Source of the DNA: Austropuccinia psidii
Lineage: Eukaryota > Basidiomycota > Pucciniomycetes > Pucciniales > Sphaerophragmiaceae
Reading direction: 5' to 3'
NCBI GenBank assembly: GCA_023105745.1
Contig: JALGQZ010000009.1
Location: 39,427,359-39,491,358 of the forward strand
Length of the DNA stretch: 64,000 nt
In this document: in pieces, positions 47,552-58,306 of the stretch
How positions within the stretch are numbered: position 1 is the first letter of the stretch
Layout of the letters: each line of letters starts with the position of its first letter
Notes under the pieces: model-generated
Told to the model about the DNA's origin: nothing
Databases searched by the model: none
What the model saw: the letters and a program-made list of their open reading frames with translations, nothing else
Made by a program: the position numbers and the translations under genes

Positions 47552-50500
47552 GTGAAAATGGTGCATACCAGAAATGGAAGCAACTATTCAGTCCAACCAG
47601 ATGGATGTGGACAAGGAAGAGGCAAGACCAAATCCAGAAGTGCCAAATCTTCCACAAGAAAGACACATCTGGAGGATGCCAGAGTTTCCCCCCATTCCCC
47701 AAGGTCTGTACCAACAGATTTTGACATGAATTCTGAGCCTGAACTGATTTATGGTAATATTTCCAGGGCTGAAGCACTTTCAGGTGGCAGCAATAGAAAC
47801 ATATCAATGCCAGTACAAAAACTGGCTCAGAGCAGCCAAGGAAGAGGAATGGGAAATCTGCCCAAGCCTTTGGCAGGGGGCCATGAACTCTTACTTACAC
47901 ATCAAGAGCTTTCTGGGTCAGGAGAAGACCATAGAACTCTTAGGAGGATGGAGCCCCCTGTCTTGCAAAGACAAGGTCAAACAGATAAAGAATTGGTTGA
48001 AGAACCAAAGTCTTTTATCCATAGACCAGAAGAAAGAGTTGGAAATGACTCCAGCTTTGGAGACAGAGGCACCAGTGGCATCTACCAGCTCCAAACCAGC
48101 TCCAGAAGCATCCAAGGACAAGCCCAAAGGACCTCAAAAGAAACAGAGAGGTCCCAAGAACCATCAAGGCAAGGGCAAAGGCAAAGCCAATTGGCACAGA
48201 CCTTACCCACAAGGGTACAGGATCCCCAAATTGGAGCCTTCAGCCGTGGACAGTGTCTTCAATATGGCCAGAACTCTTATGGAATTCACAGCCAAGGAGC
48301 AGGAAAGGATGAACAGGACTTTTCCACGCAAATAAATGATGTACATAGAAGTATTAGTGTAGAAATTGGCAAACTTGAGTCAAAGTTAAAGCAAATTACA
48401 TTAGACATCAATGATTTAAATAACAATGACAAGCAACATTCTGATTGGCAACAATTGACAAATGTCACCCTTGAGTCAATTAGCAATGCTTGTGAAAGAA
48501 TTGAGAACCAATGTCAAAATAATGACACAGAGGATCCTTCAATTTTTAAAGTAAATGATAGACTTAAAACTCTTGAAGACCATGTCTTACAAATAGTTAA
48601 GAACACCAATCAATTTGCTATACAGTTAGCAAAAAGTGACAGTGAGAGGCAGAAATCGAAGAATGATATAATTGCAAGTGTGGAGCAAATTCATAAGAAT
48701 CATGAACCACATATGCCAAGACATTCTACACCCTTGACTGAAGAAAAACTTTCTGTCAAAGAAAGTTTGACTCCATTCTTAGGAGAAAATGCCTACTCTA
48801 CAAGAGATATTCCCAAAATAGAAGAATGGCCAACATTTTCTGGTGAAGGAGAATACAACCATATTGAATTCATCAGGACTATTGATATGTTGCAAGAAGA
48901 CTTCAATATACCTGATGAAATCATAGTAGGGAAATTACACTGTTTGTTTACCAGAACTGCAAAGAAATGGTATTACAAAATGAGGATTGATCATGGTAAA
49001 CATGACTGGTCTTGGTGGAGATCTGAAGTGATTACCAAATGGGCCAATTATTCTTGGAGGTTTAAAATGGAGAATGCTTTTGAAAGTGCCATTTTTAACT
49101 CAGAAAAAGACAAACCACTTACTTGGTTCTTCAAACAAAAAGACAGATTATCTGCTTTACACCCAGATATGTCTGACACTATGATTAATATGAAAATATT
49201 AAGAAAGTGTGGAGGAGAACTGGAACATGCTATCAAAAGCAGATGTGTGGAACCCTGTTCAACAGTAGACTACATTAATGCTATGGAAGATATCATCACC
49301 AGGACAAGAATTGGTAAAACTTGGGTTAAAAACCCAATAGAGTCCAAAATAGTCTCAAAGATTCCTAGAGAAGAAAGAAGACCAGAAAGACCTGTCTTGA
49401 AGTGTCATAAATGTGGAAGTACTTCACATTTAGCCAACACTTGCCCTAAGAAGACAAAAATCAATGAAGTTCAAGTCATTGAAGTTATTCAGTGTACTGA
49501 AGAGAAAGAAGAGTCTGATCAAGATTCTGCAGTCTCTGAAGATACACCAGTGGAGGACTATCCCATTGAAAACATTTCAGCTTTCTTTCAAGTCACAGAA
49601 GTCCATACCCACTTGCCACAGTACAGTGAGGGTTGCTGCAACCTGATCAATATCCAAGATGCCAGAATGTGTAAAACAAAACCTGCTAGAGGAAAGGGTT
49701 ATACTGCTGGAGCATCCTGTATCACATCAGTTCTGATGAGTGATATTGAAGCCAAAGTAAATTTGGACACAGGGGCATTTTGCACTTGTATTGGCAAAGA
49801 TTATCTCCAAAGTATACTTCCTGAATGGAAAAACCATCTATTACCCATAGAAGGTGTACAATTCAGTAGTGCCAGTAACAATATGTACCCACTGGGCATA
49901 TTGGACACTAATATTGTATTTCCACATCCAGCAGGAAGTGTAAGAATGAAAAATGAGATTGTAGTAATGGATAATTGCATATCTCAGCACATCATTCTTG
50001 GAAATGATTACTTAAATATTTATGGTATTGATATAAATAACCATAAGGACAGATATTTCACAATTGGAGATAACAAGAGACAAAAATTTGCTTTCTCCAA
50101 TATGCCAAAACAGATATCTGTAGTATCTTCTGTCAAAGATACTTACAAAGATGAATTTGTGTCTAAACAATTTGTTGAAGCACAAATTAATCCATCATTG
50201 TCACCAAAGATGAGGAATGAACTTATTGATGTATTATATACATACAATAATGCATTTGCATCTGATAATGAACCATTAGGCGCTATAAGGGGACATGAAA
50301 TTGATATTACTCTTAATATTGATAGACCATATCCTCCAGTACTTAGAAGACCAGCTTATCCAGCCCGTCCCAGAGCTAGAGAGGCCTTGGAAAAACATAT
50401 CAAAGAGTTGATCCAACTTGGTGTGCTAAGGAAAGTAGGGCATAATAAGGAAGTTGAAGTGACAACACCTGTTATTATTGCATGGCATAGTGATAAGTCA

Positions 50501-53260
50501 AGAATGGTTGGAGATTTTAGAGCTTTGAATACCTACACAGTTCCAGATAGGTATCCAATCCCTAGAATCCAAGAAACCTTGACTCAATTGTCTAAAGCCA
50601 AGTATATAACATCAATGGATGCATTAAAAGGCTTCCATCAAAATGTTTTGACGCCTAAAGTTAGGAAATTACTTAGGATTATCACCCACTGTGGTATTTA
50701 TGAGTATCTGAGAATGCCATTTGGCATTAAGAATGGTCCATCTCATTATCAAAGAATGATGAATACCATCTTCCCCACAGAATTGTCTGAAGGATGGCTT
50801 ATCATTTATATTGATGATATTATTATATTTTCTGACTCATGGTCTTTGCACCTTGAAAGACTTGCAAGAGTACTTCATAAAGTTGCAGAAGTGAACATGA
50901 AAATTTCACTTAAGAAATGCAATTTTGGTTTTGAAGAACTCAAAGCATTAGGACATGTTGTTTCTGGTTTGAGCTTGGGTATTGACAAGAATAAAGTAGC
51001 AGCAGTGTTACTTAAGCCAATACCCCAGAATAAAAAAGAAATGATGTCTTTTCTTGGATTTGCTAGTTACTATAGGCAAAACTTGAAAGATTTTGCAATT
51101 CTAGCCAAGTCACTGTATAGAATCTGTGATCAACAGACTGTATTTGAAATGACACAGGAAAGAATTAAAGCTTATGAGAAGATAAAGAAAGCCCTTACAG
51201 AAGCACCTTTACTCCTCATGCCTGACTGGAATATTCCTTTTAAATTGTACATTGATGCATGTGGAGATGGATTAGGGGCAGCCCTACACCAAGTCCAAAT
51301 TATTGATGACAAACCTACAGAAGGACCAGTTTGTTATATCTCAAGACAAATCAAACCAACAGAAGCCAGATATGGTGCAAGCCAAATGGAGTGCTTATGT
51401 TTGGTATGGGCACTTGAGAAATTACACTATTACCTTGATGGCAGTGTTTTTGAAGTGATAACTGACTGTAATGCCGTGAAATCACTTCTTAACATGAAAA
51501 CTCCCAACAGACATATGTTGAGATGGCAAATAGCCATTCAAGAATATAGAGGAAACATGACTATAGTTCATAAAGCAGGAAACATTCACAAAAATGCTGA
51601 CGGACTTAGTAGATGGGCTTTAGCCAACACTCCTGATAACCCAGCTTATGTAACTTTGGAAGCTGAACCACAGATTCCAATTGAAGGGATTAACATAACT
51701 GATATTGGGACTGAATTCTTTGAAGAGGTCAGGGAGTCTTATAAACAAGACAAGAATTGCCATATCTTGACTTCTTTATTGGATAAAGACTGCAAAGACA
51801 CATCTTTGATTAATGCACTAGATGAAGTTTGGAAAAATTCCTATTCTGAAGGAAGATTTCACTTGTTTGATGGGATTATTTACCATAGAACAAAACATTC
51901 TTGTGTAATGACACTGTGTAGTAGATTGCTCATCAATACCATTCTTCATGAATGCCATGATAGCATTTACTCTGGACACCTATCAGAAGACAGAACACTT
52001 GAAAAGGTGAAGAAATGTGCATGGTGGCCATCTTGGAGAAAAGAAACCATTGAATATTGCCATACCTGTGATAGATGCCAAAAAGCAAACAGGAGTACAG
52101 GCAAGAAATTTGGATTGATGATCCATATTCAAGAACCAAAATCCCCTTGGGAAGTTGTTCACATGGATTGGGTCACAGCACTTCCTCCAAGTGGTGACAA
52201 AAGTTATAATGCTTGTTTAGTCATTGTAGACAGATATAGCAAAACTCCCATATTCTTACCATGTCATAAAGATGACACTGCTATGGATACAGCTCTTCTT
52301 TTATGGAGTAGAGTTATTTCTCATACAGGGTTATTTAAGAATATCATAAGTGACAGAGACCCCAAGTTCACATCTGCACTTTGGACCAATCTTCATAGAT
52401 TGTTTGGGACTAGGTTATCATTCTCTACAGCATATCACCCTCAAACAGATGGGCTAGCAGAGAGGATGATTCAAACTTTAGAAGACATGATCAGGAGATT
52501 TTGTGCTTATGGATTAGAAATCAAAGACTCAGATGGCTTTACCCATGACTGGTGCACTCTGATACCTGCATTAGAATTGGCATACAAGACATCAGTCCAT
52601 TCTTCCACAGGACAAACTCCTGCTATGTTAGAAAAAGGATGGAATCCAAGACTCCCAGCAGACACACTGAGGAAAGACTTGAGTGACATTCATCCTACAG
52701 CTTCCAGCTTCAAATTAATGCTTGATAAAGTAAAACACCATGCAAAACAGAGTATGGATGATGCTTTTGATTATGCAAAACAGAAGTGGGACAACAGTCA
52801 TAAAGTACCAGACTTCAAAGTAGGGGACTTAGTTCTAGTTTCAACCTTGAATTTTAATAATATCAAAGGCCCAAAGAAACTTAAAGATTCTTATGTAGGA
52901 CCTTTTGTTATTGTTGCCTTACATGGAACCAATGCAGTTCAAGTGGAATTGAGTGGTGAATTGGAAAATAAACACCCCACATTTCCAGTCAGCTTGATAA
53001 AACCTTATCAACCAGCTGATAAAGAATTGTTTCCTTTAAGAAACCCAACTCCTTTAACTGTACCACCTGTGGAACAGAATGAAGACAGAAAGATAAAGAA
53101 AGTCATTAAAGAAAGGAGACTTAGGGGTAAAAATCAAAGAGAATATCTTGTCAGATATAGAAATCCAGTACATGAAGATGAATGGATGGCGGAATCAGAA
53201 ATACCTGACTCAGATAAACTCTTAAGAAGATTTAGACATGAAAGAAGGCCACAAGCCTGA
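47552..53260 (+). CDS. Gag-pol polyprotein of a chromodomain Gypsy retrotransposon
   Basis: Single frame of 1902 residues. Order: basic/Gln-rich start ([20 protein letters not shown]); coiled-coil-like Gag (about 270-400); Gag core with [23 protein letters not shown] sequence (about 420-600); CCHC knuckle [14 protein letters not shown] at 618-631; aspartic protease with D739-T-G; reverse transcriptase ([15 protein letters not shown] at 1086-1089); RNase H with D1235; integrase with HHCC zinc site (CDRC 1506-1509) and catalytic D1539, D1601, E1637, giving exact D-x35-E spacing; chromodomain about 1848-1895 ([20 protein letters not shown]). Gag and pol are in one frame, as in Tf1/sushi-like chromoviruses. 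The protein copies element RNA into DNA and integrates it; the chromodomain usually steers integration to marked chromatin. The first ~260 codons overlap another conserved frame, so the true Gag start may be elsewhere. Confidence 0.95.
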   Translation: MKMVHTRNGSNYSVQPDGCGQGRGKTKSRSAKSSTRKTHLEDARVSPHSPRSVPTDFDMNSEPELIYGNISRAEALSGGSNRNISMPVQKLAQSSQGRGMGNLPKPLAGGHELLLTHQELSGSGEDHRTLRRMEPPVLQRQGQTDKELVEEPKSFIHRPEERVGNDSSFGDRGTSGIYQLQTSSRSIQGQAQRTSKETERSQEPSRQGQRQSQLAQTLPTRVQDPQIGAFSRGQCLQYGQNSYGIHSQGAGKDEQDFSTQINDVHRSISVEIGKLESKLKQITLDINDLNNNDKQHSDWQQLTNVTLESISNACERIENQCQNNDTEDPSIFKVNDRLKTLEDHVLQIVKNTNQFAIQLAKSDSERQKSKNDIIASVEQIHKNHEPHMPRHSTPLTEEKLSVKESLTPFLGENAYSTRDIPKIEEWPTFSGEGEYNHIEFIRTIDMLQEDFNIPDEIIVGKLHCLFTRTAKKWYYKMRIDHGKHDWSWWRSEVITKWANYSWRFKMENAFESAIFNSEKDKPLTWFFKQKDRLSALHPDMSDTMINMKILRKCGGELEHAIKSRCVEPCSTVDYINAMEDIITRTRIGKTWVKNPIESKIVSKIPREERRPERPVLKCHKCGSTSHLANTCPKKTKINEVQVIEVIQCTEEKEESDQDSAVSEDTPVEDYPIENISAFFQVTEVHTHLPQYSEGCCNLINIQDARMCKTKPARGKGYTAGASCITSVLMSDIEAKVNLDTGAFCTCIGKDYLQSILPEWKNHLLPIEGVQFSSASNNMYPLGILDTNIVFPHPAGSVRMKNEIVVMDNCISQHIILGNDYLNIYGIDINNHKDRYFTIGDNKRQKFAFSNMPKQISVVSSVKDTYKDEFVSKQFVEAQINPSLSPKMRNELIDVLYTYNNAFASDNEPLGAIRGHEIDITLNIDRPYPPVLRRPAYPARPRAREALEKHIKELIQLGVLRKVGHNKEVEVTTPVIIAWHSDKSRMVGDFRALNTYTVPDRYPIPRIQETLTQLSKAKYITSMDALKGFHQNVLTPKVRKLLRIITHCGIYEYLRMPFGIKNGPSHYQRMMNTIFPTELSEGWLIIYIDDIIIFSDSWSLHLERLARVLHKVAEVNMKISLKKCNFGFEELKALGHVVSGLSLGIDKNKVAAVLLKPIPQNKKEMMSFLGFASYYRQNLKDFAILAKSLYRICDQQTVFEMTQERIKAYEKIKKALTEAPLLLMPDWNIPFKLYIDACGDGLGAALHQVQIIDDKPTEGPVCYISRQIKPTEARYGASQMECLCLVWALEKLHYYLDGSVFEVITDCNAVKSLLNMKTPNRHMLRWQIAIQEYRGNMTIVHKAGNIHKNADGLSRWALANTPDNPAYVTLEAEPQIPIEGINITDIGTEFFEEVRESYKQDKNCHILTSLLDKDCKDTSLINALDEVWKNSYSEGRFHLFDGIIYHRTKHSCVMTLCSRLLINTILHECHDSIYSGHLSEDRTLEKVKKCAWWPSWRKETIEYCHTCDRCQKANRSTGKKFGLMIHIQEPKSPWEVVHMDWVTALPPSGDKSYNACLVIVDRYSKTPIFLPCHKDDTAMDTALLLWSRVISHTGLFKNIISDRDPKFTSALWTNLHRLFGTRLSFSTAYHPQTDGLAERMIQTLEDMIRRFCAYGLEIKDSDGFTHDWCTLIPALELAYKTSVHSSTGQTPAMLEKGWNPRLPADTLRKDLSDIHPTASSFKLMLDKVKHHAKQSMDDAFDYAKQKWDNSHKVPDFKVGDLVLVSTLNFNNIKGPKKLKDSYVGPFVIVALHGTNAVQVELSGELENKHPTFPVSLIKPYQPADKELFPLRNPTPLTVPPVEQNEDRKIKKVIKERRLRGKNQREYLVRYRNPVHEDEWMAESEIPDSDKLLRRFRHERRPQA
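47751..48335 (+). CDS. Overlapping 194-residue frame in the gag region, intact copy
   Basis: Shifted by one base relative to gag-pol. An in-frame TGA lies just before the Met in both copies, and the frame ends right after RTFPRK. Composition differs from gag-pol: Trp-rich N-terminal helical region ([40 protein letters not shown]), Pro/Lys-rich linker, then [20 protein letters not shown]. It changes less between the two element copies than the gag-pol frame over the same bases. A TTTCCAG at 47761-47766 could serve as a splice acceptor into it. I infer a real structural (Gag-like) product; expression data would decide. Confidence 0.55.
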   Translation: MVIFPGLKHFQVAAIETYQCQYKNWLRAAKEEEWEICPSLWQGAMNSYLHIKSFLGQEKTIELLGGWSPLSCKDKVKQIKNWLKNQSLLSIDQKKELEMTPALETEAPVASTSSKPAPEASKDKPKGPQKKQRGPKNHQGKGKGKANWHRPYPQGYRIPKLEPSAVDSVFNMARTLMEFTAKEQERMNRTFPRK

Positions 53261-53388
53261 ATATGTCTATAAATGTGCTTTAAATTACTTGATCTGAGTA
53301 ATGTAAAGAGGTTGGACAGTGGACATTAACCCCCTTTGGGGCCTTATTCTTTTATCACTAATAAAATTGTAGTACAATTTTATTTTTT

Positions 53389-53400
53389 GGTGGGAGGGAA
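53389..53400 (+). promoter_or_regulatory. Polypurine tract of the intact Gypsy element
   Basis: GGTGGGAGGGAA lies directly against the 3' LTR and is the expected plus-strand DNA primer site. The minus-strand copy has GGTGGGAGCGAA in the same place. Confidence 0.85.
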
Positions 53401-55323
53401 TGTGAGCCTTGAGGTATATTTTACATACCCAAATAGGCCACAATTATCTTAAAAAGAAATTTTGAATTATGCAAAACTCATAAGTCATGCATATATCCAA
53501 AAGTCATCATTTTCAATTTCAGAAAAGATGAATAACTTTTTATTGAGTAAGTAAATCCATGGATTTAAGACCAGATTTGGATTCTACACAAAAATTCACC
53601 TAGGGTAGCTCCATAGAGTGAATAAGCTCAATTTAAGTATTTAAGGTGGTAAAATGGAAAATACTTCAATACCACATCATTAATACCACATAAAGGATCT
53701 GTGAAAAGTTTTGTTTTTCTTGATTTTTAGCCAAAATAATGGGAAAGTGAGAAATCCCATGTTACATATACACTAAGAATAGTGTTATGCATGTTTTGAG
53801 CACTTAATATCATGGTATTCTTACATGGACTTTTGGTACACCCATAGTGGATATCTCACTTTAAGCTTAAATTACTATTTTGACGTAAAAAATAAGCAAG
53901 GGGGACAAAAGACATCAAAGAGAGCCAGGGTACCCAGCTTCTGAGGCCTCAGAGGCGTGGATAGCTCCAGAGCATGGATCCATGGCTCATCTTGGCCCAA
54001 TTGGTAAACTAAACCTCTTTGGGAACTTGGTTACCAAGTTACACCTACTGTAATCATAAGAAAAATAGCAAATAACCTGCTATTTTGACGTGCCAAGGAG
54101 GTAATGAGCTACTTAGACTCCTGTAACCACGTCAATTCTTGATGACTTTCCATGACTAGACCCTAAAAGAGTAATTAAACCCTTTTGGGATCCATATTCA
54201 TTGATTTACCTCATAGCAACCAGCAAAATACTGCTATTTGCAATTCTATGTAGAAATGAGGTAAAAACTTGAAAAATTCATTAAAAATACAATTCTTAAT
54301 GAATCCTTCTGAAACTTTCAGGACCAATGAAGAACTGTATTATCTATGGTACAACCAAAAAGAATTATGGTTTTACTAGTAAAATTAAAAGCTTTACTTA
54401 CAGTCCATTTTTGACCATTCTACGTGAAACACTGAATCTTCAAAAATTCACAGTAATTACAACCTGTGATGAAATTGACAATAACATTGATAACTTTGAG
54501 AAATCAATGATTATTTTAGAATAAAAGAAGATTTACAGATGTTACTCCTTTTATTCTTAACCATATTGGGGTTGGTAGTCACGTAAAAGCATCAATTAAG
54601 TAATTATGATAATCTTACGTGACAACAGATGATGCAATCATTAATCCAAAAGGGTTTATTGTTTTCTCACTCACTGGTTTTTCAGTTTGCTCCATGGCAC
54701 GCCTCTGTGAGCTGTTGTTGACTTAAAAGAAGCCTCTTCTTGCTGTTTTTTCCTAATCATCATCTTATCAATTTATTAAATCATTATTACCAACAAGTAA
54801 GTATTAGTTAAAGCTATTCTTAAGTGTTTTGAATCTTTCAAAATCATCCAGAAAGACGTGAAATCATAGAATCCAACTATATTTTGTTGTAATACTGTTA
54901 TAAATCCTTTTGATCCCTTAAATCCACAATTCCACGTCAAATTTCTCTACTCTTACCTATCAATAAGTTCTTTGGAGTATTAGTGAGTCATTTATTCTTA
55001 ATTCTTAAAGTTTTTCTCTAGTAATAGTTTTCTTCAAGAATTATCTTTATAATTATTCTTGCAAAAGATAATTATATATTAAAATAATTTTATTATTTTA
55101 ATGAAGAAGTTTTTATTATTAAATTCTTCTTGTAATTGATTCTTGTAGACAATTACTTGCTCACTGTTAAAATCACTAGTAGTGCTTAACACGTGAAAGA
55201 AATAATTTTTTTAATTATTTAATTGTGGTTATAATAATCTTTTATTATTATATTTCATAAGAACAGACATAGTACTGTTGATTAATAGTAATATTATCAC
55301 CAGTTTCATAGTCACATCTTACA
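53401..55323 (+). repeat. 3' LTR of the intact Gypsy element
   Basis: Same length and ends as the 5' LTR. Differences seen include ATCTGTGAAAAG against ATCCGTGAAAAT and GGCGTGGATAG against GGCGGGGATAG. Confidence 0.95.
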
Positions 55324-56579
55324 ATAATCATGTATCATGCACAAAGATAAAACTCACCTGCCATCTCAAGGTCCTCCAGCCAAGCCAACATTTTAAGCTC
55401 TTGGTTACTGATCACCTTAATACCAACGGGCAGGAATGTATGAGCATCCTTTGTTGGTAAATTGTCCCATTGATTTTTGTAAATACTATTGATATTATCA
55501 AGCCCCCTTTTCCATGATTGTTGAGTAATATTGGAATGATAATTCAAAATGCCGGAAAACTCTTCCATGCGGGATAAAAATATTCCTTGAAAATGAGCAG
55601 ACAATGACACTTCGGGCTCAGGGTCAGCAATCATATCAGTCATATCTTGTCCCATTGTATCATGTTTAATTGTCTCCCTTTCTTGAAAGGCTTGAATATT
55701 CCAAGGAGAGGTTGGTGGGGTTTCATCATGGATTGTTTCATTGCGTATTGAGGGGCTTTCAGTATGTAGAGCTTCATCATGGATTGTTTCATTGAGTATG
55801 GGGGGGGTTCAGTATGGGGAGGTTCATGATCAATATGGTCCCCTTCAACATTGATCATTTCATCACCTTGATCCCGAGAATCCTTTGTGGCTTCAAAGGT
55901 AAGGTGTTCTTTGTTTGTTTTTTTGGTTGCATGTATATTTGGTCTCTTTCCTAATCATTTTCCTGTCAATCCAATTACAACTCGAGATCCTTCAGGTAGA
56001 GATTCTCCCACCTCCACACCTGCCCATATATTGTAAGCAGTTATTTTTATCAATTTTGTTTTGAATTAGTAATGGACTTATGGTTCAAATCCATTTTGAG
56101 AGGGCTCATGGCTTCAGCAATCTTTTGACGCACATCATCAGGAATTTTACTATCATTTTGAATTTTTTCAAGCCTTGGGATTGTTTGAGCAATGTTGGAG
56201 ACAAATTGTTCCTTGGTTATAATTTCCACCTCCCCACTGAAAATTACATCATCTTGCCCATCATCTTCTGTCAGTGCACAAGGTTCAACAGTCTTTTCCT
56301 TCTCATAACTTTTAAAATTCGGTTTCTGAGAGCTTGGAGGCTGACCTGAAATAAAGGCTATGACACAATATCAGGTTTTGAGATATTAGAAATATTCAAG
56401 ATGGATGCATACTCACATTCTGGAAGAACTGGTGGATCTTGATTATCTTCATGTGACTGGCTCTCTACTTCAATTCCTAATTCACAACTACTGGCCATAT
56501 CAGAGATTTCACTTCCACTCTGTGGTGCTGAAGTTGGTCGTTCATTGAATTCAGTTGAATTTCCTGGGGTTTGGGCCAT

Positions 56580-57299
56580 AGCGGAGGTAGTTTATTAAGC
56601 AAATAGATGGTGACAAGTTCATTGATAAACCAATTGAAGATTGTAGAATAAAAAGATGCAAATTGAAGAAAAAAGTTGGAAGGAAAATAAGTTTAAAATA
56701 ATTGATTCTTTTTGAGGTAATATGGGAGAATTTTGGCAAGTTTGAAAGAAGTTAAATATAAATTCAAAGCAGTTTAAGAGTTATTGAATATTCTAGAAAA
56801 AATATATTTTAGAACCACAAGCTGACCAAAATAAACCTGCGCATCAACAGACTTGGTACCTTCTATTGAAATTGTATTGCATTTGGAAAAGATGATTTGT
56901 TGGGAAATTCAAGCAGGTGATGTGTTGCAAATTATTTCATATCATTCAAATGAAATCACTTCCCTGTGAGACATTGAATAAAGTTGACTGGTGAGAAACC
57001 TACTAAAGTCAGCTTTTGAACTATTCAATGCTCATGAGGTAAGGACTAAGAAAAGTGTTCCATTTGAATGATATGAAATAAAATGGTTTTGTTGGGGAAA
57101 CAGGAGACACAATTCTTGTCTTAAATAGTCCACTTATTAGGTTTTAATTTGTGAGTCTCATGATTTACACCCTAACCACAACATTGTGAATATACTGACT
57201 AATTTCCCCTTAGGTCCTGTTGGCAGAGAAGGCCACTCAGCGTATTTTGGCGATTGCGTTCATCGTGTACGCCAAAAAGCCACCATACACTATGGATGT
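56580..57299. other. Upstream region of gene Y
   Basis: A/T-rich sequence without a gene. It should hold the gene Y promoter. The words ATTTCATATCATTCAAATG (56934) and CATTTGAATGATATGAAAT (57061) are inverted copies of each other about 110 bp apart, so 56934-57080 could be a small inserted hairpin element. Confidence 0.45.
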
Positions 57300-57960
57300 A
57301 GTATGGAAGCGTAAGGATAAGAAGTGTGGGGAGCATGTCGGGAGGGCACTACACAAGCATAAGGATAAGTGGTGTCGGGAGCATGTTGGGAGTGCACTCC
57401 ACAAGCGTTTGGATGGTAAGCAGTGTGGGGAACATGTTGGGAGTGCACTCCGCAAGCGTAAGGTTTGTAAGCAGTGTTGGGAGCATGGCAGGAGTGCACT
57501 CCACGAGCGTAAGGTAGGCAGCAGTGTTGGGAGGGCACTACACAAGCATAAGGATAAGTAGTGTCAGGAGCATGTCGGGGGTGCACTCCGCGAGTGTAAG
57601 GATGGTAAGCAGTGTCTGGAGGGAACTCCGCAAGCGTAATGATGGTAAGCAGTGTCAAGAGTGCACTCCGCAAGCGTAAGGATTGTAAGCAGTGTTGGGA
57701 GCATGTCGGGAGTGCACTCCGCGAGCGTAAGGATGGTAAGCAGTTTCAGGAGCATGTTGGGAGTGCACTACACAAGCGTAAGGATAAGTGGTGTCGGGAG
57801 CATGTCGGGAGGACACTACACAAGCATAAGGATAAGTGGTGTCAGGAGCATGTCAGGAGTGCACTCCGCGAGCATAAGGATGGTAAGCAGTGTCGGAGGC
57901 ATGTCGGGAGGGAACCATGTGAGCATAAAGATGGTAAGGGCGGGGGGGTGAAAGCGTAAG
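57300..57960 (+). repeat. Minisatellite 2 (48/51-bp unit)
   Basis: About thirteen copies of GGGAGCATGTCGGGAGTGCA-CTCCGCRAGCGTAAGGAT followed by either GGTAAGCAGTGT (51-bp unit) or AAGTGGTGT (48-bp unit). Both lengths are multiples of three, so long frames stay open on both strands (plus strand EHVGSALRERKDGKQ). I see no independent sign of coding. The core GCGTAAGGAT and GGGAGC..CACAAGCG are shared with minisatellite 1, in the same orientation. Confidence 0.85.
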
Positions 57961-58257
57961 GAGTGGTGAGGACGGTGATGGGGGGGCAGTGTCGGAGTCT
58001 CATCTGGAGGGCGGTGCGGGCGCGTAAGCATGCAAAGCGTTGTGGCGGATTAGGTGGGGATGTGGAAGCCAATGAGGTGAAATTACCAAAACATTGCTAA
58101 TAGTGTTGAAATGGGTTTGGGCTTTGAGTGACATTCTCATGTGACACATGTGACGATTGACGTTGTCTTGACGTTGACTTGAAGTGACCCACTAAATCCA
58201 GTGACTATAAAGTGACACTAACGCGACTGAAGCAACATTTTATACTGACCGCGGTGC
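57961..58257. other. Right subterminal region of element B
   Basis: Non-coding. The part next to the terminal repeat has repeated TGACGTT/GTCACT words (58130-58230), including a palindrome GTGACACATGTGAC-like site at about 58141, comparable in role to the TCAAGCA repeats of the left end. Confidence 0.55.
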
Positions 58258-58303
58258 GACGTGAAGTCAATTGCCGGAGATTGACATGAGATTCGCCCTG
58301 GTG
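58258..58303 (-). repeat. Right terminal inverted repeat of element B
   Basis: Read in reverse it begins CACCAGGGCGAATCTCATG and differs from the left repeat at five of 46 positions, two of them CG-to-CA changes. Followed by TCT and then gene X of element A. Confidence 0.87.
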
Positions 58304-58306
58304 TCT

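Larger units (their letters stand above)
45035..55323 (+). mobile_element. Ty3/Gypsy chromovirus-type retrotransposon, intact and young
   Basis: LTRs 45035-46957 and 53401-55323 have equal length (1923 bp); comparing them by eye I find fewer than about 20 differences. A perfect 5-bp duplication ATAAT flanks it (45030-45034, 55324-55328). The gag-pol frame of 1902 codons is uninterrupted. All parts needed for autonomous movement appear to be present. It lies inside an intron of gene Y, in the opposite orientation to that gene. Confidence 0.96.
44170..56579 (-). pseudogene. Gene Y, unknown multi-exon gene with a retrotransposon in one intron
   Basis: Exon 1 runs 56579-56417 (MAQTPGNSTEFNERPTSAPQ, acidic and disordered); the intron 56416-56346 (GTGAGT..TTTCAG) joins PEC-QPPSSQ in frame. 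Exon 2 continues FKSYEKEKTVEPCALTEDDG..VRQKIAEAMSPL to about 56090. The next exon(s), about 56000-55358, have a TGA and a shift in a C-run near 55800, then DPEPEVSLSAHFQGIFLSRM and LKMLAWLEDLEMA. The intron 55357-44994 contains the whole Gypsy element 45035-55323; without it the intron is 70 bp and joins EMAG-SDFFKPTE in frame. The last exon 44993-44170 is clean and largely helical (WNLKLMKESAKPPENLPKY, YLASCLSKSKQRATQLSIEG, LLTCHKNLGINRICYGILVA). I do not recognise the family. It is co-oriented with and just upstream of the TET/JBP gene, and may be its partner. Confidence 0.6.
22416..58303. mobile_element. Element B: complete 35.9-kb Plavaka-type transposon with cargo
   Basis: Both ends are present as 46-bp inverted repeats (5 mismatches between left and right) beginning CACCAGGGCGAATCTC. 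Flanks TGT (22413-22415) and TCT (58304-58306) are a 3-bp target duplication with one change. Removing B and one flank copy restores GCT-GTA-CAT-GCC, the SAVHA codons of gene X, exactly as in the uninterrupted copy at 28325. It carries a transposase, gene X, SNF2 helicase, zinc-cluster gene, TET/JBP dioxygenase, gene Y and two minisatellites. Three LTR insertions (1.7, 1.9 and 10.3 kb) account for about 14 kb, so it was about 22 kb when it inserted. Confidence 0.85.

Noticed and set aside
57220..57959. Repeat protein genes on either strand of minisatellite 2
   Set aside because: Frames are open on both strands because the unit length divides by three; no start context, intron or homologous gene supports coding. 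Kept only as a low-interest question.
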